This document shows, piece after piece, positions 36,488-46,264 of a stretch of 64,000 bases of DNA. This DNA comes from Polyangiaceae bacterium. GTDB lineage: Bacteria > Myxococcota_A > Polyangia > Polyangiales > Polyangiaceae. The DNA lies in assembly GCA_016712345.1 (NCBI GenBank), contig JADJRH010000011.1, forward strand, positions 1,612,001 to 1,676,000, in the 5' to 3' direction. Position numbers and translations under genes: made by a program. The notes below the pieces were generated by a model that ran no database searches, was not told where the DNA came from, and saw only the letters and a program-made list of their open reading frames with translations. Position 1 is the first letter of the stretch. The number at the start of each line of letters is the position of its first letter.

Positions 36488-38952
36488 CTATCGATGTTTG
36501 CCGGCGACGATCACAAGCGCGCTTTCGCGAAACGACGACGCGAAAAATTGCTGCAACGCCGCGCGCGTCACCGGCGGCTCGTTCAACGCCGCTTCGCCCA
36601 ACCACAACTTCACAAGCCGCGCCCGCGGATCAAACGCCGCGTCTTCGTCGGCGCGCTGCTTTTCGCGGAGTGCCTGCGTCACCGCCTGCTCGGTCGGACC
36701 CTCTTGGCCGAGCCGCGCAAACAGCGCCTTCACCTCGCCAATCGCATCTTCAAGCGCCGCGTCCGGGGCGCGCACGTCCACCAAAATAGCGGCGCTGTGT
36801 GCCCCGCCCAGCATGTGTACACTCGCCGCTGCGACGACAGGCGCCTTGTCGAGCGCCGCCTGCACAGCGCCGCGCTCGCCGGCGAGCACCTTTGCGGCGA
36901 CCTCGGCCAACGCGCGCCCCACCTGAGCACGCGCCGCGACGTTCACAGCAATAAAAGCGCGCCCCAGTTCTTCCTTGGATGACAACTCCACGTCGTAGCG
37001 GCCGGGCTTGAGCGCCGCGTCGCCCGCGGGTGTACACATCTGCGGAGCAGCGCGCGGAGCGACCCAACGGTCCGCCGTCGCAAACGCGGCGTTGGCCTGC
37101 GCCGCGTCGTTGTTGGCGATCACCGCCATTCGAAGCGGCCCGTTCGCAAGACTTCTCCACCGAGCTGCCGCCGCTTTCGGTGTCAACGCGAGCACCCGAC
37201 CAAACGTACCCAACGTGACCAACTGCGACGGATGTTCCGGCGTCATCGTTCGGAGCAGCGCGTCGAGGAGGGCGCCGTGCGCGCCGCCCGCGCGCTCGAT
37301 GTTCGAGAGCGCGGCGGCGCGCGCGGCGCCCGTTGTTTCGATCGTCGGAACGCTCCCCGCGATCGCGCGCCCCATCTCATCGGCCAAGCGAGCCGCGAGG
37401 GAGTGGGGGTGGTCGCCCACCGCGCCGGAAGGCGCGTGGGCGACCACCCCACTCCCTCCGGCGTCACCCATGGCTCCACCGTCAGCCCACTTTGAGAGCG
37501 GCCCGACCCCACCGCCGCGACGGCAGCCAAACTGCTCACGCCCGCATCGAACGTTCCCTCGTCCAGCGTGCCACACGGGCTCGCCAGCAACATCCACACG
37601 TCGCCTTGACCGCGTTCAACGATCGAGCGCCGCTCCACCGTCGGCGTTTCGCCGTCTCTGATCGCTTTGACCAACTCGGCTTCAAACGTCTTGGCCGCCG
37701 CGGTCAACTCGGCCCCGCGCTCGTCCGGCGCGAGCGAAAACGTAGTCGCCCATCGAAGCGGCGAACCTTTGCTCACCCCTGAAAGCGCCCACCACGCGGC
37801 GCGCGCCGCCGCATCACGCGGATCGGTCGCCGCCACCACCGCCTGCGCCGCGGTGTTCGCGTTCGGCGGCTCGCGCGCCCACGCACCGATCTCTTTTTGC
37901 GCCACCGCCGCGACAAACGCGCCCGTGCGCGCGAGCGCTTCGCGCCCCGCCGCCCCGTCGGGACCACCTTCTTCGGTCTCCGCAGTCACCGAAATGCAGC
38001 CGCCATGAGGCCTCGCAACGCCCAACACTTCGGTCACTCGAAACGCCGTTGAATGGGCTGCGAGCCGCGCGCGCAGTGCGCCCTCCGGCCGCGCCAAATG
38101 TTCCGCCGCGGCCACCGCCGCCGATGGATCATCGACGCGCGCCGCCACTGTCACGCGCGCGCGGCCGCGCCCCACATCGTTCGCCGCGAACGTGCCCACC
38201 GTGTCCGCTGCCGGCCACGCCACTTGCACAGGTGTACCTTCCGGCCATGGCTCCGCCGCGTTGAGCGCTTTTTCAACATCGCCGCAAAACGCCGCCGGGC
38301 CCACGGCGCCGATGGATGCGCGCGCCGCGACGAGCACGTCGGCTCGGACTTTTTCGAGTTCAACGAGCCCCTCAGGCGTGGCCGGATCCAGCGGGCGCTC
38401 TTTGGGAACGAGGCCGAGGCGCGCGGCGCAATCCGCTGCCGGCGCCGCCTCCGGCGCCGGCAGCGGATTGCGCCGCAGCGCCGCGACCCGTTCCGACGCT
38501 TTGGCAATTTCAGGCGTTGAAGGGCCGAGCGGGGCGCGGAGCGCGTCGCCGAGCGCTTTTAAAAAAGCGCTCGGCGACGCGCCCGCCCCCGCAAGCCATC
38601 GAATCCGAAACGCGCTCCGGTCGGCTCGTGCGTCCACCGCGAACCCCGCCGCTCCGAGCCGCGCCTCCACAACCGCAGCGAGGGCCACGGTGGGGGCCGA
38701 CGAAACGCCGGTGGCGAACACGGCCGCGAGCGCCGGCGCGGGATCGCCTTCGCGCACAAGCAGAGCGAGCTTTGGCCGCGCCGGCGCCGCGACAACGCGC
38801 AGATTGCTTTGCGCCGAGGCCTGTCCGCCGCCGAGCGGGTGAGTCACCGGCTCCACGAGCGCCGTTCCCGAGCACGCCGCAATAAGTGTACACAACGCAG
38901 CGCCCGCGGCGAACCTGCCGCGACGACCGGTCACACGCTGTCGGCGTTTCAC
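36488..38952 (-). pseudogene. M16-peptidase-like lipoprotein (no zinc motif), frameshift inside a palindrome
   Basis: The GTG start at 38952 overlaps the stop of the upstream lipoprotein (GTGA). The leader ends at a lipobox (LIAACSG). Two frames join at about 37450: the first ends ..TVEPWVTPEGVG, and the second continues VVAHAPSGAVGDHPHSLAAR to ..FFASSFRESALVIVAGKHR. One missing G restores a ~820-residue protein. Its two halves, especially the C-terminal AFIAVNVAARAQVGRALAEV and AQQ-FF...F.ES-type end, resemble M16 (insulinase-like) domains, but no HxxEH zinc motif is present. It is likely a structural partner. The break falls within a 28-base-arm hairpin (37397-37458), a place prone to sequencing or replication error. 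Confidence 0.7.
37397..37458. repeat. Perfect-looking hairpin within the M16-like gene
   Basis: The left arm (37397-37426) and right arm (37431-37458) are complementary over ~28 bases with a 4-base loop. They differ only by one extra G and one extra C in the left arm. The missing base in the right arm is exactly the one needed to keep the gene in frame, so the two observations are connected. Confidence 0.75.
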
Positions 38953-39827
38953 GGGCTCACGTTTGAAAGCTCAAAGTCTTCGGGGGAACGCGGCGCGATT
39001 TTGAAGCCGTAAAAGTAGGTGAGCACGCCGGTCAGACTTTTGAGTTGTGTACCTTTTGCGAGAGGTGGCCCCTCGTTTTTAAGGTCATACAATTCGTTGG
39101 AAATCTTCGGGTAATCGCCCACGTCAACGCCCGTTGTGTCAATGCCCGTTCGGTCGAGTTCAACGGTGTACCGCCCGCCGCTCGGCAGCGCGTCGTTGCT
39201 CGATGCGGGATCGTTGCCGATGGTCACGTCTTCGAGCCGAATCAGCATGCCCATGTAACGGCGCGCATTTTCGTAACCGAAGATGTCTTGAAGAGGCACC
39301 GTCTTGGGCGGCACTTTGCTTCCCTCAAACCGAAACGAACCCGTGCCGCCCACTTCAGGCAGCGTTTTGCACTTGCCAAAATAGCCGCTCGAAGGCCCCA
39401 AAAACTCGGTCATCACCCCAAACATGTCGAGCACGTCGCCCCTCGCAACGCGCAGGTCGGGCGGTGTGAACGCCGGGTCAAACACCGTCATGCCTTGGTA
39501 CTCACCCGGTTCGGGCGTGGTGTCTTGCACGTACAGATTGCCCAGCGCACCGTCGGCCACTTCATCAAACCGATCGAGCGCGGTCACGGTCACGCCCGTG
39601 ATGTTCACGGTGCGATCCGCGGGAACCGCGCAGCTCACGCTGTCTTTGTCCGACGCATCAAACCACTCGGCTTCCCCCAGCACGTCACTCACGCGGAGCC
39701 CCTTGCCAAGCACCGAAGCCGCGGGTTCGCTCGGAGGGTCACCCCCGCCGCCGCCGCTGCACGCAGAAAGGCCGATGGCGGCGGCTGCGGTCACCAGAAC
39801 AAGCATCCTTGATGCGGCTTCAGCCAT
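38949..39827 (-). CDS. Lipoprotein with OB-like repeats, partner of the M16-like gene
   Basis: The product has 292 residues with leader and lipobox ending LSACSG. The mature protein is beta-rich: VNITGVTVTALDRFDEVADG, LGNLYVQDTTPEPGEYQG, VARGDVLDMFGVMTEFLGPS and GMLIRLEDVTIGND. The pattern (DVV.V.G.v.ef.G..y) resembles the OB-fold-like DUF5689/nuclease-linked domains seen in surface lipoproteins, but I do not assign it firmly. The 4-bp GTGA overlap with the M16-like gene implies co-translation and perhaps a complex at the outer membrane. Confidence 0.72.
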   Translation of the reverse strand: MAEAASRMLVLVTAAAAIGLSACSGGGGGDPPSEPAASVLGKGLRVSDVLGEAEWFDASDKDSVSCAVPADRTVNITGVTVTALDRFDEVADGALGNLYVQDTTPEPGEYQGMTVFDPAFTPPDLRVARGDVLDMFGVMTEFLGPSSGYFGKCKTLPEVGGTGSFRFEGSKVPPKTVPLQDIFGYENARRYMGMLIRLEDVTIGNDPASSNDALPSGGRYTVELDRTGIDTTGVDVGDYPKISNELYDLKNEGPPLAKGTQLKSLTGVLTYFYGFKIAPRSPEDFELSNVSP

Positions 39828-39901
39828 GCCTCGTTCCTATCACAGCTGGGCGCAATCCACAGCCCGAAGAGCCGCGGCCCGGAGGGCTGACCCCATTCGA
39901 T

Positions 39902-40645
39902 TTACGCCGCGCGGCGCTCGGGGGCGCGGGCTTTCAGGGCGGCGGCAATGCGCTCGGCAAGCTTGTGGCGGCCCGCGTGAACGGTCTGCACCGCTGTTCC
40001 CCGCCGCGCTGCGACCTCTTCGGCCGTGAGATCGAGCCCAAAATAAAGCTCGTACATCTCACGTTGCCGCCCCGTGAAGCTGCTCACCACGTCGCGCACC
40101 TGCGCCGCCACTTCTCGGTAAGCCCCCATCGTTTCCGCCGAAGGCCCGGCGTTGGAACGTTCGCGACGCACGTTCTTTGTGTCGTGGGTCAGCCTCTCAA
40201 AGCGCCACCGCGTGCGGCATTTTTCAACTGTGTCCCGCGTGAAGCGCCAGGCCAGCATCGCCATCCAGGTCGATACTTTGGTACCCCGCGTGGGATCGTA
40301 CGAGCGCAGCGCCCTTCGATCGTTCTCCAAGAGCGCCGCGAGAAACCCTGCGTACACATCGTCCACGTCGTGGGGTCGAAGCCACACGTGCATGTCGCGC
40401 AGCGCCCGTCGAATGGCGCTGAGAACAAGCGCTTCGTAGCGGGCCAAAAAGCGCCGCCAAAGGTTTTCGTTTTCGCTGTGAAGCAGCGCCGCCAAAAGCG
40501 TCTCGTCGCTGTTGGCCGTCACTGTGAGTCGAACCGCGGAGGCGCCGTTGCGAAAGAGCCCCACCGCATAACGCGTCCCGCGGTTGGAAGAAGAGGAAGA
40601 GGAGGAGTGCGCCGAAAAAAACGATCGCGAGTTGTAGGTCGTCAT
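39902..40645 (-). CDS. ECF-type RNA polymerase sigma factor
   Basis: The product has 247 residues. Region 2 is at about 50-135 (LWRRFLARYEALVLSAIRRA, HDVDDVYAGFLAALLEND, RGTKVSTWMAMLAWRFTRDT). Region 4 is at about 185-240 (SSFTGRQREMYELYFGLDLT, AEEVAARRGTAVQTVHAGRH). A Ser-rich N-terminus of ~40 residues may be untranslated if a GTG near residue 42 is the true start. No anti-sigma gene adjoins. It is divergent from the Fe-S gene, and the shared control region holds a repeated 12-mer. Target promoters are unknown. Confidence 0.88.
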   Translation of the reverse strand: MTTYNSRSFFSAHSSSSSSSNRGTRYAVGLFRNGASAVRLTVTANSDETLLAALLHSENENLWRRFLARYEALVLSAIRRALRDMHVWLRPHDVDDVYAGFLAALLENDRRALRSYDPTRGTKVSTWMAMLAWRFTRDTVEKCRTRWRFERLTHDTKNVRRERSNAGPSAETMGAYREVAAQVRDVVSSFTGRQREMYELYFGLDLTAEEVAARRGTAVQTVHAGRHKLAERIAAALKARAPERRAA

Positions 40646-40736
40646 CGGGCGGCACTAAGAGCAGTCTGCGTGCCGCCTCTTTTTGACAAAAAAGTGAATC
40701 ATTTCGAGAGTTATCGCCCCGAAAAAGCGTAACACT

Positions 40737-40763
40737 CAGCCCCTGTTACACCCCCTGTTACAC
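40737..40763 (+). promoter_or_regulatory. Directly repeated CCCCTGTTACAC in a divergent control region
   Basis: CCCCTGTTACAC occurs twice in tandem (about 40740 and 40752) between the sigma-factor gene and the Fe-S gene, directly before the latter's GTG start. Such spaced repeats often bind a regulator. Given the adjacent sigma factor, autoregulation is possible but unproven. Confidence 0.35.
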
Positions 40764-40768
40764 CCCCG

Positions 40769-41329
40769 GTGTGGCGCTCGCCGTTTCTCGATCCCGGGCG
40801 CAACAAGGCCGAATCGTGTACACCTGGGATCGTGTTATCGGGACGGCCGCTCGCTGCCACATTGCTCGCTTGGTCGCTGGTGAAAACCACCTGGGCCCGC
40901 ATGTTCGGCCGCAAAACCGGCCTCGCGCTCTTTCACGAAAACTACGACGCCGACCGATTGCCCCCGCTCACCGAAGCCGAACGCAAACGCCTCGACGCGT
41001 TTTCAAAGTGTGTTGCGTGCGGATTGTGCGACGTGGGGGAAGGGGAGCGCATCGCCCAATCCAAAGGCGCTTACCCGGGGATCATGCGCATCGTGCTCGC
41101 GTCGTCGCGCAGCATGCCCGACTACGATGCAGCGGTTCTCGCGCTCGACCACGTTCCCGAAGAAGCGCTTCGCGAAAAAGAACGCGTGTGCCCGGCGTCG
41201 ATTCCGTTCGTCGACCTCGCTCGCTTTGTGCGCAAAAAAGCGGCGGCCGGCGCCTCCGCCCAAGCGATGATGGAAGCTCGCAACGAGCCGCCTGCGGCGC
41301 TCCCCGCGGCATCCAAAGCCAAGGCGTAG
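40769..41329 (+). CDS. HdrC/SdhB-like 4Fe-4S cluster protein
   Basis: The product has 186 residues, GTG start (an in-frame ATG at residue ~45 is also plausible). The central motif KCVACGLCDVGEG is followed by a distant VCPASIPF, giving Cys ligands of one 4Fe-4S cluster (CxxCxxC plus CP). The layout resembles the Fe-S part of heterodisulfide reductase or quinone-reductase subunits, but it is short and has no partner genes for a complete complex. An Ala/Pro-rich tail follows. It is likely an electron carrier. The partner is unknown. Confidence 0.7.
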   Translation: MWRSPFLDPGRNKAESCTPGIVLSGRPLAATLLAWSLVKTTWARMFGRKTGLALFHENYDADRLPPLTEAERKRLDAFSKCVACGLCDVGEGERIAQSKGAYPGIMRIVLASSRSMPDYDAAVLALDHVPEEALREKERVCPASIPFVDLARFVRKKAAAGASAQAMMEARNEPPAALPAASKAKA

Positions 41330-41414
41330 CGAGCGCCGCCTGGTTCTGGCCGGCCGTAGCGCAGCTAGGCCGGCCGGCGCGCCGTAGCGAAGCTAGGCGC
41401 GCCCCAACTCAACA

Positions 41415-43808
41415 CTAACGCACGAGTGCAAGCCGAGGCCCCGATGCAAAAGCACCCACGTGGCCGCTCTCTTCCGCCACGTAGAGATCGCACTTTTCGT
41501 CGACGCGCAGCAGATCGGGAATGAGATCGGTCTTGACCTGGCCAAGCAACGTCCCGTCTTGCGGGCGCACCACATACACTTCGTTTTGCGGCACAAACAG
41601 CGCGCCGGAGCGCAGCACAGGTTCGAGGCGTCGCGGCCGATCGCCGTCGGGGCCGGTCCCAAACACATGCCTGTAGCGCGTCGCACCCGTCGCCGCGTCA
41701 AACGCGATCAACTCGCCGCCTTCGCTGTTCACCACCACGGTTTGATCCACGGCCAAACACGAAGCCGCCGTTGGGCAAGCGTTTTGAGTCCACCGAAGCT
41801 CACCTGTTGCCCGATCAAACGCCGAAAGCTCGGTGCCGCGCCGACCGTGGCCGACCACAACCACCGTTTCAGGCGTGATGAGCGGGGCGCCCACCGGATT
41901 GAGCTGCTTCGGCAAATCCACGGCAAATCGACTCGCACCCGACCACGGATCGAGCTGGTACAAGCGCGCACCGCCGCGCCCCACAAGCGCACCATCGCCT
42001 GCGTACGCAAACAACGCGTCGTGATCCGTTGCGACTTGCGACGCAAACCTAAGCCGATCGCAAAAGCGCCACACCACATCGCCCGTCGTCACATCCAGCG
42101 CCGTCAGCGCCGGCTCGCCGTTCGACACAATCACCAACTTGCCGGCGCGCTTCAGCCTAAAAAAGCTGCCGCGCCGCGCCGCGTAGCGCCAAGCGATCTG
42201 TCCGGTTGGCAGATCAAGCGCCACCAAATGCTTTGCGCCTTCACTCAAAATCAAGGTCGGCGGAAGCCTCGGCGCACTGATCACGGCGCCCGAAGTGCTC
42301 GCTCCCGGCCGCGGCTCCACGCGCGTTGACCACACAGCTTCACCGCTAGTGATGTCGAACAACCGCACCGCTCCGTCGGGCTCAATGCGAGCGAGGCCTC
42401 GCGGCGTCATCACGCTCACCGCGCGCGGCACCGGCCGCTGCCACAAAACCTGGCCGGTGCGCCGATCGAGCCCCACCACCTCGCGCGTTGCGCCGACAAC
42501 CAGCACTTCGCCGCAAAGAAACGTCGCCCGCAGATCGATCGACGCAATCGCCGCCGTCCAGCGCGTTGCGTACCTCAGTCGCGCCTGCGTCAGAGGAGCA
42601 TCGCGATTCGCGCTTTCCGCGTGCGCCACAGCAAACGCTCGGTACACCTCGGGCGCCGGATTAATCTTCGAATCGTTGCGCGAAATCTCCTTCAACCCGT
42701 CGAGCAGCTCACGCACCCGCGCCCGAAAGCGAATCAGCAGCAAATTCGACGCGTGCGCCCGGCTTCGTCGCACCAAACTCCGCGACAAAGCCCGACCAAA
42801 CGCCGCAATGCTCTGCACAAGCGCGCCCACGTCGAGCGCGGGAAATGTCCACGCCGGAAACTGCGCCGGTGCCGCTCGCTTCGCCGAACCCAACGTCAAA
42901 TAGGCAGCGCCGTGCTCCGCATCCAAGCGAAGCCCAAGCACCGCGCCGCATGCCGTAAATCGCCGATGAAACGAACGCCGAGCCACCCACGCTTCAAGCA
43001 TCTCCTGCGTCATCGCCACGAGCTGCTCGGCCAACGGAAACACAAACACGTCCGGCACGTCGCGCGCGTGTTCGCCCACCGTCACCCGCAATTTGCCGCG
43101 AAACAGCAGCGCAAACAGGTCTGCCCGCTGCACCGCCGCCGCGCTCTCCGCCATCATTTCGGGCGCGCGCAGCAACACCTCCGCCGACATCACAATCGGC
43201 AAATCGCCCGTCGGCTCCACGCTCACTGCGGCGGCTTCCACCGCATCATCCACAGGAGCAAACGGCAGCGATGTCGACAGCGCGTTCATCGCCTGCGCCA
43301 TCAACCCTTCGGCCGTTGTTCGGCGAGCGTCGTCGTTTGCCACCCGAGGCGCCGCATTTGGATTTGTGCCCAACGCCAGCACCCGCGCAGCGAATTCCGC
43401 ACCCTTCATTCGCCGCTCGTGCACCAACACATCCGGCAAATCGCCCGAGCGAAACACCGTCACAAGCACATCGCCGCCGGCCCGCTCCATCCCCAATTCC
43501 CACGGATCCGGCTCCACGCAAAGCCGCACCACCGCGCGCGACTTCACGCCGGAAGCCAAACTCGAAAGCGCGTACGCCACGTCGGGCAACACCGTGCGCG
43601 TGCGCACAATGGGCTCCACAACACCCATCTGATCGGTTCGAGCCGTCCGACCTTCCCGCGTTTTTGCCGGCTCTCCCTTTGTGGGCAGATGCGCCGCCGC
43701 CACATCGGGCACGCGGTCGATCAGCGCTTCCACAAAGTCGCGCAGCGGCAAACGCTCGAACGAGGTCTGTGTTTCGGGGCGAGCAGCGACGAGAAACAGT
43801 CCAGTCAT
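41415..43808 (-). CDS. PQQ-type beta-propeller repeat protein
   Basis: The product has 797 residues from ATG 43808 (an upstream ATG at 43937 adds 43 Gly-rich residues). The first ~440 residues are a mixed alpha/beta region of unknown family (FVEALIDRVPDVAAAHL; LFALLFRGKLRVTVGEHARD). The C-terminal ~340 residues have PQQ/quinoprotein-like blades: VVGLDRRTGQVLWQRPV, LFDITSGEAVWSTRV, ALDLPTGQIAWRYAAR, ALDVTTGDVVWRF, QLDPWSGASRF and AFDRATGELRWTQNA. No signal peptide, so it is cytoplasmic unlike most PQQ enzymes. It probably serves as a scaffold or sensor rather than a dehydrogenase. Confidence 0.82.
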   Translation of the reverse strand: MTGLFLVAARPETQTSFERLPLRDFVEALIDRVPDVAAAHLPTKGEPAKTREGRTARTDQMGVVEPIVRTRTVLPDVAYALSSLASGVKSRAVVRLCVEPDPWELGMERAGGDVLVTVFRSGDLPDVLVHERRMKGAEFAARVLALGTNPNAAPRVANDDARRTTAEGLMAQAMNALSTSLPFAPVDDAVEAAAVSVEPTGDLPIVMSAEVLLRAPEMMAESAAAVQRADLFALLFRGKLRVTVGEHARDVPDVFVFPLAEQLVAMTQEMLEAWVARRSFHRRFTACGAVLGLRLDAEHGAAYLTLGSAKRAAPAQFPAWTFPALDVGALVQSIAAFGRALSRSLVRRSRAHASNLLLIRFRARVRELLDGLKEISRNDSKINPAPEVYRAFAVAHAESANRDAPLTQARLRYATRWTAAIASIDLRATFLCGEVLVVGATREVVGLDRRTGQVLWQRPVPRAVSVMTPRGLARIEPDGAVRLFDITSGEAVWSTRVEPRPGASTSGAVISAPRLPPTLILSEGAKHLVALDLPTGQIAWRYAARRGSFFRLKRAGKLVIVSNGEPALTALDVTTGDVVWRFCDRLRFASQVATDHDALFAYAGDGALVGRGGARLYQLDPWSGASRFAVDLPKQLNPVGAPLITPETVVVVGHGRRGTELSAFDRATGELRWTQNACPTAASCLAVDQTVVVNSEGGELIAFDAATGATRYRHVFGTGPDGDRPRRLEPVLRSGALFVPQNEVYVVRPQDGTLLGQVKTDLIPDLLRVDEKCDLYVAEESGHVGAFASGPRLALVR

Positions 43809-44378
43809 CCGAGAGCGAACACTAAAGATCGCAGCGCTCAACCCTAAGTTTTGTGACACGTTCGCAGTAGATTGGACAAGCGCCTCAGACCTTAGTAGGG
43901 GCCCGCCGCCGCCGCCGATCCAGCCCCTGCCTCCCACGGCCGCGCGGCACGTTCAGCTGCTCACAACGCGGCGGATCTCGATCCACACCTGTTCAGCAAA
44001 AACAAACGTCCATGCCGCGCGTCCCGCTCCCTCCAAGGGTTCGCGTTGTGTACACACCGCCCCACGCCTCCGGGCGCGAGTATAAGAATGGGAGTAGGTG
44101 GGTAGGTCATTGGGATGGGAAGGTAGCCCGGCGGTGTGTACACAAACTGCGCCCCCGGAGGGAGCGATGCCCATGGGTAGATCGAGGTGGTCAAGTATCG
44201 ATCGACCATCCGTGGCAATGGTAAGGTAGGTACCCATCTGCCCACCTCACGGGGTTGAATCTCTGCTGATGGGTAGGTCACGTCAAGTCACTGGACGGGT
44301 AGGTTAGGTCAAGTTGAGTCAAGTCAACTGTGCAACGGGTAGATTGGGCCACAACGTCATTCAAGCCGTTCGAGCCCC
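43809..44378. other. Non-coding region at the left edge of the accessory island
   Basis: About 570 bases without a gene. It holds a 16-base inverted repeat (44046/44130) containing two GTGTACAC cores, and a run of GGGTAGG and GGGTAGA words at about 44093, 44174, 44273, 44299 and 44339, mixed with TCAAGTCA repeats (44284-44330). This marks the change from backbone to the duplicated ATPase-nuclease genes. Confidence 0.6.
44046..44145. repeat. 16-base perfect inverted repeat built on GTGTACAC
   Basis: TTGTGTACACACCGCC (44046-44061) and its exact complement GGCGGTGTGTACACAA (44130-44145) flank ~68 bases. A second, interleaved pair (CCTCCGGGCGC near 44068, GCGCCCCCGGAGG near 44149) lies just beyond. 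The arrangement could mark the ends of a small element or a two-site protein target. Confidence 0.7.
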
Positions 44379-44437
44379 ACTTGACGGTGTAGCGCGCCCA
44401 TGCGAGGGTCCGCCTCGGACGTTTTCGAGGACGCACC
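44379..44437 (+). promoter_or_regulatory. Conserved 59-base leader of ATPase-nuclease copy 1
   Basis: The 59 bases before the ATG are almost identical to those before copy 2 (48797) and clearly related to those before copy 3 (62980-62923). Shared parts are ACTTGACGG (possible -35 core), CATGCGAGG, a small hairpin (GTCCG-CCT-CGGAC) and the GAGGACG ribosome site. In copy 3 both hairpin arms change but pairing is kept (TCCGC/GCGGA). Confidence 0.7.
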
Positions 44438-46249
44438 ATGCTCCGGCAAATCCCCATCGGCACCGACGATTTTCGTGTTCTTCGCGAACGAAATTACGAA
44501 TACGTCGACAAGACCCATCTCATCACCGAGCTGGTTGACAGCGACAACATCAAGGTGGTGCTGTTGCCCCGTCCACGCAGGTTTGGCAAGTCGCTCAACC
44601 TCTCGACGATGAAGTGGTTCTTTGAAAAACGCGAAGAGGACGTGTGGCACCTGTTCGACGGGCTCCACGTGGCGCGGGCAGGTGCCAAATATCGCGGGCA
44701 CTTTCAAAAATATCCGGTCATTCACATCAGTCTGAAAGAGACGAAAGCTGCAAGCTTCGACGCGTGCGTGACGAAAGCTCGCGCGGCAATCCGCGGAATG
44801 TACGCCGAGCACCTCCCCGCTGTTGTTGGAAAGCTCGACCCCGGAGATGAACGAGAATTTCAGGCGATCCTCAACGACACAGCGAGCAATGCGCTGCACG
44901 AACTCGCCATTGGGAACCTGACCAAGTATTTGCACCAGGTGCACGGCGTTCGGCCCATCGTCCTTATCGATGAATACGACGCCGGGATCCACGCCTCGTA
45001 TGCAAACGGGTTTTACAAAGAAGCCATAGGGTTCTTCGGGGGCTTTTTCTTGGCGGGGCTCAAAGACAATGTGCATCTCGAGCGCGCGGTGATGACGGGG
45101 ATCCTGCGGGTCTCGCGGGAGAGCATTTTTTCTGACTTGAACAATCTGGGTGTGTACACCTTGCTCCGGCGTGAATTCAACACCTGTTTCGGATTCACCG
45201 AGGCCGAAGTCACGGGCCTGATGGAGAAAGCCGGCTTGGCCAACATTCTGCCGGCCATTCGGTCCTATTACAACGGGTATGAATTTGGTGGGGCAGACAT
45301 CTACAACCCCTGGTCCATTCTAAGCTTCTTGGCGAGTGCAGAGCGGCAGCTCATAGCCCATTGGGTGGGGACCAGCTCCAATCTACTGATACAAGAGCTG
45401 CTGCAACACCATGCGTTTGGTGTGCAGGATGACATCCAAACGCTGCTCGAAGGCGGGTATATTGAAAGGCACCTGGATGAAAACGTCGTGTTCCCGCGCC
45501 TCAAGGATGACCGCGATGTTTTGTGGAATCTACTGGTGTTTTCAGGATATCTGAAAGCCGCGCGCCCCGGTCCGCCCGTCGTCGGTGAGCCTCCTCCTCC
45601 CTATCGGCTGTCGATCCCCAACGTGGAAGTAGCGAGCGTTTATCGCACCACGTTTCAACGGTGGATGGATCAGGCTCTTGTGGCCCAAGGCGGCGGACTG
45701 CAAGCGATGTTGGAGGGAATGCTCGGAGGGGATACCTATGCCTTCGAGGAGCAACTCCAGCGTTTTGCGGCAACTCTGCCATCGTACCATGACGTGCGTG
45801 GCGCCCGACCGGAAACATTCTACCACGGGATGATGATAGGCCTGCTTGCGTCGCTCGAACCTGACTACGAAGTGCGGTCCAACCGGGAGTCAGGGGATGG
45901 CCGGCCGGATGTTTTTATCAAGCCGCGCAGACCGGGCAAACCCGGCGTGGTGCTGGAGCTGAAAGCGGCGCGGCAAGGTGAAAAAACCATCGAAAAAGCC
46001 ATGGCAGAAGGGCTCACGCAGCTCGCATCAAGCGACTATGCCGCTGAATTGCGGGCTGCCGGCGTGGAGAAAATTCGGGAGATGGCCGTCGCCTTCGACG
46101 GGAAACGGGTGATGGTGTTGCCGAAGGGAGCCAAGGCCCCGGTGAAAAAGGCGGCCGTGAAGAAGCCAGCGAAGAAGTCAACGGCGACGAAGACAGTGAA
46201 GAAGGCGGCGGCGAAGAAGGTGACCGCCAAAGCCAAAAAGACGCGCTGA
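44438..46249 (+). CDS. AAA-ATPase-like/PD-(D/E)XK protein with H1-like tail, copy 1
   Basis: The product has 603 residues. The N-terminal AAA-ATPase-like domain (PF09820-type) has the family Walker A variant PRPRRFGKSL (Lys51) and Walker B VLIDEYD (Asp178, Glu179), plus YVDKTHLITEL at the start and FNTCFGFTEAEV, YYNGYEFGG and YNPWSILSFL in the middle. The C-terminal DUF1703/PDDEXK_9 nuclease-like domain (about 470-545) carries GRPDVF..VVLELKA, i.e. the D..ExK triad. From ~563 a 40-residue Lys/Ala/Pro/Thr tail resembles histone H1/AlgP tails. This family is widespread and multicopy, and its function is unsettled (defence or mobile-element linked). Copy 2 lies 4.4 kb downstream, ~90% alike. Confidence 0.9.
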   Translation: MLRQIPIGTDDFRVLRERNYEYVDKTHLITELVDSDNIKVVLLPRPRRFGKSLNLSTMKWFFEKREEDVWHLFDGLHVARAGAKYRGHFQKYPVIHISLKETKAASFDACVTKARAAIRGMYAEHLPAVVGKLDPGDEREFQAILNDTASNALHELAIGNLTKYLHQVHGVRPIVLIDEYDAGIHASYANGFYKEAIGFFGGFFLAGLKDNVHLERAVMTGILRVSRESIFSDLNNLGVYTLLRREFNTCFGFTEAEVTGLMEKAGLANILPAIRSYYNGYEFGGADIYNPWSILSFLASAERQLIAHWVGTSSNLLIQELLQHHAFGVQDDIQTLLEGGYIERHLDENVVFPRLKDDRDVLWNLLVFSGYLKAARPGPPVVGEPPPPYRLSIPNVEVASVYRTTFQRWMDQALVAQGGGLQAMLEGMLGGDTYAFEEQLQRFAATLPSYHDVRGARPETFYHGMMIGLLASLEPDYEVRSNRESGDGRPDVFIKPRRPGKPGVVLELKAARQGEKTIEKAMAEGLTQLASSDYAAELRAAGVEKIREMAVAFDGKRVMVLPKGAKAPVKKAAVKKPAKKSTATKTVKKAAAKKVTAKAKKTR

Positions 46250-46264
46250 GCGTCGAGGCGGGAG

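Noticed and set aside
42621..43847. 408-codon plus-strand frame
   Set aside because: Arg/His-rich antisense frame of the PQQ-propeller gene.
44400..44437. Leader peptide starting at ATG 44400 before ATPase-nuclease copy 1
   Set aside because: The frame runs on into the main gene in another frame and is not conserved in copy 3; the hairpin is the conserved feature.
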